From an uncultured Lachnospiraceae bacterium (lineage in GTDB: Bacteria; Bacillota; Clostridia; Lachnospirales; Lachnospiraceae): DNA of 45,924 nt. A program made the position numbers and the translations under genes. Numbering within the stretch: the first letter of the stretch is position 1; every line of letters begins with the position of its first letter. A model generated the notes under the pieces. The model saw only the letters and a list, made by a program, of their open reading frames with translations, did not search any database and had not been told where the DNA came from. The stretch spans positions 1 through 45,924 of the forward strand of contig CANPOY010000022.1 of assembly GCA_947575805.1 (NCBI GenBank). The letters run 5' to 3'. Positions 35,644 through 42,536 of this stretch are shown in pieces.

Positions 35644-36507
35644 ATGTTAGTTCCTGCAACAGAAATGCTGAAGAAGGCAAAGGCAGGCCATTATGCGGTA
35701 GGCCAGTTCAACATCAACAACCTGGAGTGGACAAAGGCGATCCTTTTGACTGCTCAGGAGCTGAATTCTCCCGTTATTCTGGGTGTATCCGAGGGTGCGG
35801 GCAAGTACATGGGCGGCTATGACGTGGTGGTTGGCATGGTCAACGGACTGATCAAGGATCAGAACATCACCGTTCCGGTGGCGCTGCATCTGGATCATGG
35901 CAGCTATGAGCATTGTTATAAGTGCATGGAGGCCGGTTTCTCATCGGTTATGTTTGACGGCTCTCATTATCCCATTGATGAGAATGTTGAGAAGACCAAG
36001 GAGCTGGTGGCGGCTGCTCACGATAAAGGAATTTCCATTGAGGCGGAGGTTGGTTCCATCGGCGGCGAGGAAGACGGCGTCGTAGGTATGGGTGAGTGTG
36101 CCGATCCTGACGAGTGCAAGCAGATTGCAGATCTGGGAGTTGATTTCCTGGCAGCCGGCATTGGTAATATTCATGGCAAATATCCTGAGAACTGGAAGGG
36201 ACTTTCCTTTGAGACCCTGGATGCCGTACAGCAGAAGACCGGCGAGATGCCTCTGGTGCTTCATGGCGGCACAGGTATCCCGGCAGATATGATCAAGAAG
36301 GCGATCACCCTGGGCGTTGCAAAGATCAACGTGAACACGGAGTGCCAGCTTTCCTTTGCTGCCGCTACCCGCAAGTACATCGAGGCTGGCAAGGATCTGG
36401 AAGGTAAGGGATTTGATCCCCGTAAGCTCTTAGCCCCCGGCTTTGAAGCCATCAAGGCTACCGTAAAAGAGAAGATGGAGCTGTTTGGTTCTGTCGGCAA
36501 GGCTTAA
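35644..36507 (+). CDS. fba: Fructose-1,6-bisphosphate aldolase, class II
   Basis: A 287-residue zinc aldolase of glycolysis that splits fructose 1,6-bisphosphate into two triose phosphates. It has the zinc motif HLDHG (about 82), EAEVGSIGG (about 133), a metal His in HGKYP (about 178), HGGTG and INVNTE. Length is typical. GGAGGT lies 7 bases before ATG. It has its own promoter and terminators and shows codon use expected for strong expression. Confidence 0.95.
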   Translation: MLVPATEMLKKAKAGHYAVGQFNINNLEWTKAILLTAQELNSPVILGVSEGAGKYMGGYDVVVGMVNGLIKDQNITVPVALHLDHGSYEHCYKCMEAGFSSVMFDGSHYPIDENVEKTKELVAAAHDKGISIEAEVGSIGGEEDGVVGMGECADPDECKQIADLGVDFLAAGIGNIHGKYPENWKGLSFETLDAVQQKTGEMPLVLHGGTGIPADMIKKAITLGVAKINVNTECQLSFAAATRKYIEAGKDLEGKGFDPRKLLAPGFEAIKATVKEKMELFGSVGKA

Positions 36508-36518
36508 GGTTTTATATG

Positions 36519-36558
36519 AAAACCGCTGTCCGATCAGTGATCGGGTGGCGGTTTTTTT
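36519..36558 (+). terminator. Terminator after fba
   Basis: AACCGC pairs with GCGGTT, with an inner CCGATCA/TGATCGG stem, followed by a T7 run. Confidence 0.88.
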
Positions 36559-36567
36559 AAGATGCAG

Positions 36568-36585
36568 GCCTGTATTCAGGCTTTT
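36568..36585 (+). terminator. Second small terminator-like hairpin
   Basis: GCCTG (36568-36572) and CAGGC (36577-36581) around TATT, then TTTT. It may back up the fba terminator. Confidence 0.45.
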
Positions 36586-36589
36586 GATA

Positions 36590-36618
36590 TTGCAACATTG
36601 CCGGGAACGCGATACAAT
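36590..36618 (+). promoter_or_regulatory. Promoter of the GH95 gene
   Basis: TTGCAA (36590-36595), 17-bp spacer, TACAAT (36613-36618), about 107 bp upstream of the start codon. No convincing catabolite response element was found by eye. Confidence 0.65.
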
Positions 36619-36725
36619 TACAAGTACTTGCAGGAAAATGATGTCCGGTTCGCATTAATGCAAGATTTTGCGGGGCGGAATCATTCAGGTTTAAGTCACA
36701 GCCAATCTGTGACACGGAGGTTAAT

Positions 36726-39218
36726 ATGAGCAGATTATGGTATGAACAGGCGGCAAAGGAGTGGGAGGAAGCGCTGCCCATCGGCAACGGCAGGCTGGGG
36801 GCCATGGTGTATGGCGGAGCGGACAGGGAGTGGATTCAGCTGAACGAGGAAAGCATGTGGTACGGGGGCAGGGCGGATCGGATTAATCCTGATTTCAGGG
36901 ATAATTTGCCCCTGATCCGCAAATATCTGGACGAGGGGCAGATAGCCAAAGCGGAGCGGCTGATGGACCAGTCTATGTCCGGGTGCCCTGACAGTATGCA
37001 CCCTTATCAGACCCTGGGGAAAATGAATTTTACCTTTTATGGGATAGACGGGGGAAATATTACGGACTATACCCGAAGTCTGGACCTGGATCAAGCGGTT
37101 GCCCTCACTGAGTTTCGGGCGGGAGATACCCTTTACCGCAGGCAGATTTTTGCCTCCCATCCGGCGGACTGCATAATCATGCGGTTTACGGCAGAGGGGC
37201 CGGGCACGGTGGATTTCACCGCCAGGCTGCGCCGGGGCAGATTCTTTGACGGTGTAGGGCGCTCGGGTGAAAACGGGATTGAGCTGTATGGAAACCTGGG
37301 CAGGGGCGGATATGAATTTTCCATGGCGCTGTATGCCTGGAGCGTAAACGGCGGCAGTGTCTCCGTCCTCGGGGAGTGTCTGAATGCGGAAGGGGCAAAA
37401 GAGGTTATCCTGTACTTTACCGCAGATACTACCTATCATTATTCCCCCGAGGAGCTGGATGCCGTGACAGGAAGCCTTCGACAGGAGTGGGGAAACGGTC
37501 TGGCAGCAGAAGGGAAGACAGCTTCGGAAATACAGTCGCAGGCTTCTTGCTGTCCCGGGGCGGAACATTTTATCAGGCTGGCAGGGAACCCGGACATGGC
37601 GGATTATGAACGGCAGGAGTACCTGAACCAGGCGGCGCTTCAGTCCTTCCTTCATAAGAAAAATGCGGAGCGAATCGGTCTTTGCAGGGAAAAAGGTCCA
37701 ATGCAGCTTCTGTCAGAGCATCAAACAGATTACCATACTCTATATGATAGCTTTGTATTTGAACTGGCGGGTGCGGAGGCTTTTGATGCGCTGCCCACAG
37801 ACAGGCGGCTGGACCAGGCGAAGGAGGGTAGGGCAGACATAGGCTTGAGCAGGCTGCTTCTGGATTTTGGACGGTATCTGACGATCAGCTGCAGCCGTAA
37901 GGGAGGGCTTCCCGCCACCTTGCAGGGCCTTTGGAACAGAGACTTTACGCCGCCCTGGGACAGCAAATATACCATTAATATCAATACCGAGATGAATTAC
38001 TGGCATGTGGAAAGCTGCGGTCTTTCCGAGTGTCACCTGCCTCTGTTCACTCTTTTGGAGAAGGTACGGGAGAACGGCAGGCGCACGGCCCGGGCAATGT
38101 ATGGCTGCAGAGGCTTTGTGGCTCATCACAACACGGACATCCACGGGGATTCGGCGCCTCAGGATGTATGTTATTCCGCCTCCTACTGGACCATGGGAGG
38201 GGCATGGCTGGCCACACATCTCTGGAAGCATTATCAGTACACCCGGGAGGAGGCTTTTTTAAAGAGGGCATTCCCCATACTGGCGGAGGCAGCACTGTTT
38301 TTTGCGGATTTCCTCATAGAGCGCAACGGGTACCTGGTTACCAGTCCTTCCGTTTCTCCGGAGAACACCTACCGGCTGCCAAACGGGGAAAAGGGAGCCT
38401 GCTGCATAGGGGCAACCATGGATAATCAGATTCTGCGCCACCTTTTTACGGATTGTCTGGAGGCCTGGGGAGCATTGGGGGAGACGCTTCCGGAAGATTG
38501 TATGATTCCGGATGTGGACAGTATTCCCGAATTAATGGAGCAGATCAGGGTCTGCAGGGACAGGCTGGCTCACACAAAGGTCAGTGACAGCGGCAGGATC
38601 ATGGAGTGGCAGGAGGACTATGAGGAGGTGGCGCCTGGGCATCGTCACATTTCCCACCTTTACGGGCTTTATCCCGGAGAAGAGATCACCGTGGACGGTA
38701 CTCCCGAGCTGGCGGCTGCGGCCAGGAAGACTTTAGAGTACAGGCTTGCCCACGGCGGCGGACATACAGGCTGGAGCAGGGCCTGGATCATGAATCATTA
38801 TGCCAGCCTCTGGGACGGGGAGGCGGCTTACGAAAATATCGAGAAAATGCTGGGACAATCCACCTATCCCAATCTGTTTGACAAGCATCCGCCTTTCCAG
38901 ATAGACGGCAATTTTGGGGCTTGTGCGGCAATCTGCGGTATGCTGGCACAGAGCAATGGGAACAGGACGGTTCTGCTTCCTGCGCTGCCCAGGGCCTGGG
39001 CGGAGGGCAGCGTCAGCGGACTGCGGCTGCCGGGTAATGCGGAGCTTTGTATGATGTGGAAGGGTGGCAGGCTTACCACGGCGGAGATCCATGCGCACAG
39101 CGACTATGAGACGGACCTGGTATACGGGGCGGATCGGACGCATATCAGGCTTCAGGCGGGGGAGAGCTGCATTCTGCACGGCACCGGGCCTGAAGGCGAG
39201 AAGCGTGTACGACATTGA
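36726..39218 (+). CDS. GH95 alpha-L-fucosidase (or alpha-L-galactosidase)
   Basis: An 830-residue glycoside hydrolase of family 95, which removes alpha-1,2-linked L-fucose by inversion. It has an N-terminal beta domain (to about 260), an (alpha/alpha)6 barrel and a small C-terminal beta domain. The catalytic acid is Glu in SPSVSPENTY (about 544), the water-activating Asn pair is in NINTEMNYW (about 420), and Asp is in FQIDGNFG (about 727). There is no signal peptide, so it should act on imported oligosaccharides. GGAGG lies upstream of ATG. No fucose pathway or importer genes are adjacent. Confidence 0.93.
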   Translation: MSRLWYEQAAKEWEEALPIGNGRLGAMVYGGADREWIQLNEESMWYGGRADRINPDFRDNLPLIRKYLDEGQIAKAERLMDQSMSGCPDSMHPYQTLGKMNFTFYGIDGGNITDYTRSLDLDQAVALTEFRAGDTLYRRQIFASHPADCIIMRFTAEGPGTVDFTARLRRGRFFDGVGRSGENGIELYGNLGRGGYEFSMALYAWSVNGGSVSVLGECLNAEGAKEVILYFTADTTYHYSPEELDAVTGSLRQEWGNGLAAEGKTASEIQSQASCCPGAEHFIRLAGNPDMADYERQEYLNQAALQSFLHKKNAERIGLCREKGPMQLLSEHQTDYHTLYDSFVFELAGAEAFDALPTDRRLDQAKEGRADIGLSRLLLDFGRYLTISCSRKGGLPATLQGLWNRDFTPPWDSKYTININTEMNYWHVESCGLSECHLPLFTLLEKVRENGRRTARAMYGCRGFVAHHNTDIHGDSAPQDVCYSASYWTMGGAWLATHLWKHYQYTREEAFLKRAFPILAEAALFFADFLIERNGYLVTSPSVSPENTYRLPNGEKGACCIGATMDNQILRHLFTDCLEAWGALGETLPEDCMIPDVDSIPELMEQIRVCRDRLAHTKVSDSGRIMEWQEDYEEVAPGHRHISHLYGLYPGEEITVDGTPELAAAARKTLEYRLAHGGGHTGWSRAWIMNHYASLWDGEAAYENIEKMLGQSTYPNLFDKHPPFQIDGNFGACAAICGMLAQSNGNRTVLLPALPRAWAEGSVSGLRLPGNAELCMMWKGGRLTTAEIHAHSDYETDLVYGADRTHIRLQAGESCILHGTGPEGEKRVRH

Positions 39219-39250
39219 AAGATAGCGTAAATACCCCTGAAAAGGGAGGA

Positions 39251-39275
39251 TGCCAAGGAACAAAGTTCCTTGGCA
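39251..39275 (+). terminator. Perfect 11-bp hairpin after the GH95 gene
   Basis: TGCCAAGGAAC and GTTCCTTGGCA around AAA, 33 bp after the stop. It is followed by CTTATTATG, not a T run, so it may be a terminator or a remnant of an inverted repeat. From here to 39529 the DNA is AT-rich and I see no gene. Confidence 0.55.
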
Positions 39276-39529
39276 CTTATTATGAAAAAGTTATTTAGTA
39301 AACAGGTAACTGTGATTGGCTTGCCCTTGCTTTATCTTATGGTCTTAGTATAGGATAAGAAAATGTCTAAAGAATGATGTTTAATTTAAAAAAACTTGAA
39401 TGAATTGTTAATAAAATATGAACGGGAAATACAAGGACACCGATGGGGCACGACAAACGCATGAATAAATAAATTGTGAAAAAAGTATCCATTGTTCGTT
39501 ATAATGGAAATAAAAACGGAGGGATGGAT

Positions 39530-39637
39530 ATGGAACAGTTACTGGAATGGACGCAAATTATAGAGGATAGCCGCCGACATAGAAATGTACGGCACAATAT
39601 AAAGGATATTCCGGGAATTCCTGAAGCAGGGAATTGA
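39530..39637 (+). pseudogene. ISAs1-family transposase fragment (N-terminus)
   Basis: A 35-codon remnant with GGAGGG before ATG. The residues QIIEDSRRHRNVRHNIKDI match the start of ISAs1-type transposases (IxDxR...H.L.DIL). It then runs into unrelated sequence and stops, so the rest of the transposase is lost. A related fragment lies at 40712-40890 on the other strand. Confidence 0.65.
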
Positions 39638-39924
39638 CATGGATGTGGTGGGCTCCGACGAGGATCTGAGCCGGTAATTTGTTACCGATTACCTTTATAA
39701 CCATGGTCATAAAGTAGCAAGATTTCTTAAAAGCAGAGACGGAAGGTATGTCATAAGGACGCCGGAGTTTCAATTTACGGTTCAGGAGTATATCGAGAGT
39801 GAAACTCTGCCGCCCCAACGAACTTGCATCTATTGCGGAAAAATACCGGCCGATTGCAATGCTGATACAAAAACTGCTTGACTGGCTTTATGTGCATGTG
39901 GAGGAACTTTCTGAAAAGTTGTAA
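39607..39924 (+). pseudogene. Broken gene of unknown function
   Basis: A coding-like stretch in one frame (from about 39618), interrupted by TAA at 39675. The frame carries on to about 39806, where a frameshift leads to a second frame with RPNELASIAEKYRPIAMLI and LLDWLYVHVEELSEKL, ending at TAA 39922. Joined together it would give a soluble protein of about 100 residues. I do not recognise the family. The internal stop and the frameshift show that it is decayed. Confidence 0.5.
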
Positions 39925-40331
39925 GAAAGATGGGGAAAACGACTTGTATTGTGCGGCTTCATTTCAGCGAGACCAGGCGCCTGTACATCTTCTTCACTGG
40001 AAATTCCCACAGCGGTACAGTTCTTTTGCGGATCCGTTTGTGACTTTGTCGGCGGCACTGGGCTGTAAATACTGTAGCAGAGTCCAAATTTTTGGTCCGT
40101 CGCTCTTCGTTCCACCCCTATTGAAATAGATTAATTTCAAACCGTCTTCATATTTTAATTCCACCACCTGCAGGAGTCGAATTTATGGTTGCGCCTCTTT
40201 CCCATATTGCCTATAATAGACCTTAGATCCTAGAAAATGCGGATCGGTTCCTGTCGAAAGGAAAAGAAAGAGGGGCGGACCGCGTTCGGCAGGCATGGGG
40301 ATGTTGGACATTGATGGGAGGAGTTGATTCA
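39925..40331. other. Degenerate intergenic DNA
   Basis: About 400 bp between the broken gene and the small orphan gene. Frames of up to 83 codons occur but have no ribosome site and no protein-like composition. I see no promoter or hairpin that I could defend. It looks like debris of past insertions. Confidence 0.5.
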
Positions 40332-40709
40332 ATGATTGCGATTGACTTTGGAAATCTTTGTTTTAATGCAAAGGCTTCAGAACAGAATATTATATTTGTT
40401 GCAGCCCCTAAAAAGATATACTCATCAATGGATGACTTTATAACGGAGGCTTTAAATTTTTTGCAGTCAGACGAGAGGTTCTGCGATAACTGGATTGAGA
40501 TGTATAAAAATCGCACTAACTTACCTGCCTCTGATGATGATATAGCGTGGATGAAATCACGTTTGGAAGAGATGAATCAGTGTGTAGATATTTTATATGG
40601 ACCAACAATCATGGCAGTAAATGTTATCCCGCCTAAATGGAATGATATCACTTTATGTTTGGAAACTATTGATGAATATATTTTATATTTATGGGGTACG
40701 TCAGTATAA
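40332..40709 (+). CDS. Small orphan protein, 125 aa, possible immunity-type
   Basis: A 125-residue acidic, soluble protein with GGAGG 9 bases before ATG 40332. It is AT-rich compared with its neighbours, which suggests a different origin. Trp and Asp/Glu content and size resemble immunity proteins of polymorphic toxins, but no specific family is recognised. It lies alone between transposase fragments, in DNA where everything else is broken. The IS fragment on the other strand abuts its stop codon. Confidence 0.65.
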   Translation: MIAIDFGNLCFNAKASEQNIIFVAAPKKIYSSMDDFITEALNFLQSDERFCDNWIEMYKNRTNLPASDDDIAWMKSRLEEMNQCVDILYGPTIMAVNVIPPKWNDITLCLETIDEYILYLWGTSV

Positions 40710-40711
40710 GT

Positions 40712-40890
40712 TTCCGTAAATGGCGATGTAAGATATTTCCGGCAGTCCTCATTCCACAGGGCAAAATCGGCAATCTGCTCCCATGTGTCTGCGTTGGCAG
40801 GTGTGGCAGAAGGTACAATGATAAGGATACCCTTTAAATTGTGCCTTATTATTTTATGCGGCGGCTATTCTCTATGATTTCCATCCATTT
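40712..40890 (-). pseudogene. ISAs1-family transposase fragment (N-terminus), minus strand
   Basis: Read on the minus strand, EIIENSRRIK is followed by stops, and after a small frame change RHNLKGILIIVPSATPANAD and TWEQIADFALWNEDCRKYL follow. This is the N-terminal domain of ISAs1-type transposases. DNA similarity to 39546-39615 is visible by eye. It is frameshifted and truncated at the stop of the orphan gene. Confidence 0.7.
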
Positions 40891-40921
40891 TGGGTTTGTC
40901 GTGCCGATGGGTTTGAATGGC

Positions 40922-40950
40922 TTGTGTGCAAGGGCTATATCTGCTATAAT
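40922..40950 (+). promoter_or_regulatory. Promoter of the lipoprotein / GGDEF-EAL operon
   Basis: TTGTGT (40922-40927), 17-bp spacer, TATAAT (40945-40950). It lies 63 bp before the lipoprotein start. Confidence 0.65.
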
Positions 40951-41013
40951 GATAGGAAAATTGCGGGTATATCTGTGAAAATTTACAGGAAATGGAAAGG
41001 GAATGATTTTTTT

Positions 41014-42459
41014 ATGAAACAAAAGAGGACGGCGGCGTTTTGCGCCGCACTGGCGATGACGGCGGTAATGACGGGCTGCGGAGGAAGCGGAAAAACGCCG
41101 CTGGATCCAGGGAATCCCGTGACAATTGAGGTTTGGAACTATTATAACGGAGATCAGCTCACTGCGTTTGACGGATTGGTAAAAGAGTTTAACGAAACCG
41201 TGGGTAAGCAAAAGGGAATTATTGTCAGGGGCAGCAGCCAGGGATCGGTAAATGATCTGGAGACAAACGTAATGGCCTCGCTTAAGGGGGAAGTGGGGGC
41301 GGCAGAGGTGCCGAACATTTTTATGGCATATGCGGATACGGCGTATGCGGCGGATCAGCTTGGGGGAATTGCAGATATTAAGAAGTATCTGACCGATGAA
41401 GAGATTTCGGCATACATAGACAGTTATATTAAGGAAGGCGATTTCGGCGGCCGGGGAGAAATCAAAATATTTCCCATGGCAAAGTCCACGGAGGTGCTGG
41501 TGCTCAACAAGACGGACTGGGACGTTTTTGCAGCGGAAACAGGAGCATCCTATGGGGATCTGGCGGATATAGAGGGGCTGGTAAGGACAGCTCAGGCTTA
41601 CTATGAGTGGACGGATGCAAAGACGCCGGATGTGGCGGACGACGGCAAGGCGCTGTACGGCAGAGATGCCATGGCGAATTACATGCTGATTGGCAGTATG
41701 CAGCTGGGGACGGAAATCTTTCAGGTGACGGACGGTAAGATGATCTTGAATTTCGACAAGGATACGGTCAGGAAGCTGTGGGACAATTACTATATTCCTT
41801 TTGTAAAAGGATATTTTGCTGCCACGGGGCGTTTCCGCAGCGATGACATAAAGACGGGAAATGTAATTTGTTATGTGGGATCTTCGTCCAGCGCCTCCTT
41901 CTTTCCTGATACCGTGAACGGCAGTGACGGAGAAAGCTATTCCATCGAGATGGAAGTACTTCCCTGTCCCGGCTTTGCAGGCGGAGAAGCCTATGCAGTG
42001 CAGCAGGGCGCGGGTATGGCCGTAACGGCGGGCAGTGAGGCAGAGATCTATGCCTCCGTGGAATTTTTGAAGTGGTTTACGGCGGATGAACAGAATATTG
42101 CCTTTTCCGTGCGTTCCGGTTATCTTCCGGTGAAGAAGACAGCCAATGATAAGGCGGCTATTTTAAACAGCGGCGTTGAGATCAGCCGGAAGATGGAGAA
42201 AACATTGGAAGCAGCAGTGGATATGGTAAACGGGAATACCACCTATACCACAGAGGCCTTTGAAAACGGAGCAAAAGCCCGCAATATTTTGGAGTATGCC
42301 ATGAGTGACCGTGCGGTGGAGGACCGGGGGACCGTAGTGGAACGGTTGGCTTCGGGGCAAAGCCTGGAAGAGGCATCGGCCGAATTCTGCACCGACGCGT
42401 GCTTTGACGTCTGGTATGAGGAAACGCTTAAGAGGCTTCAGGAGTTCGAGGGCAAATAG
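41014..42459 (+). CDS. Family 1 extracellular solute-binding lipoprotein
   Basis: A 481-residue lipoprotein. The signal peptide ends at the lipobox VMTGC (Cys22). The mature part is a two-lobed solute-binding fold of the sugar type, with VTIEVWNYYNGDQLTAF at its start and AVEFLKWFT-like helix SVEFLKWFTADEQN near residue 350. It should bind an external ligand at the membrane. No permease or ATPase gene is nearby; instead a membrane GGDEF-EAL protein follows 77 bp downstream. It may present ligand to that sensor. ATG 41014 is chosen because the frame upstream has no signal-peptide logic. Confidence 0.9.
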   Translation: MKQKRTAAFCAALAMTAVMTGCGGSGKTPLDPGNPVTIEVWNYYNGDQLTAFDGLVKEFNETVGKQKGIIVRGSSQGSVNDLETNVMASLKGEVGAAEVPNIFMAYADTAYAADQLGGIADIKKYLTDEEISAYIDSYIKEGDFGGRGEIKIFPMAKSTEVLVLNKTDWDVFAAETGASYGDLADIEGLVRTAQAYYEWTDAKTPDVADDGKALYGRDAMANYMLIGSMQLGTEIFQVTDGKMILNFDKDTVRKLWDNYYIPFVKGYFAATGRFRSDDIKTGNVICYVGSSSSASFFPDTVNGSDGESYSIEMEVLPCPGFAGGEAYAVQQGAGMAVTAGSEAEIYASVEFLKWFTADEQNIAFSVRSGYLPVKKTANDKAAILNSGVEISRKMEKTLEAAVDMVNGNTTYTTEAFENGAKARNILEYAMSDRAVEDRGTVVERLASGQSLEEASAEFCTDACFDVWYEETLKRLQEFEGK

Positions 42460-42469
42460 CGTGGAAAGC

Positions 42470-42486
42470 ATTCCGCAGAGCGGAAT
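42470..42486 (+). repeat. Small hairpin between the lipoprotein and GGDEF-EAL genes
   Basis: ATTCCGC and GCGGAAT around AGA form a perfect 7-bp stem with a 3-nt loop, 10 bp after the stop codon and without a T tract. It could set different mRNA levels for the two genes. Confidence 0.45.
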
Positions 42487-42536
42487 CAAGAAGGCTAGCG
42501 TGGAACAGTGTACCTTACAAAGGAGGAAAACGGGTT

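Noticed and set aside
39878..40129. 83-codon frame in the degenerate region
   Set aside because: Composition is not protein-like, there is no ribosome site, and it overlaps the end of the broken gene.
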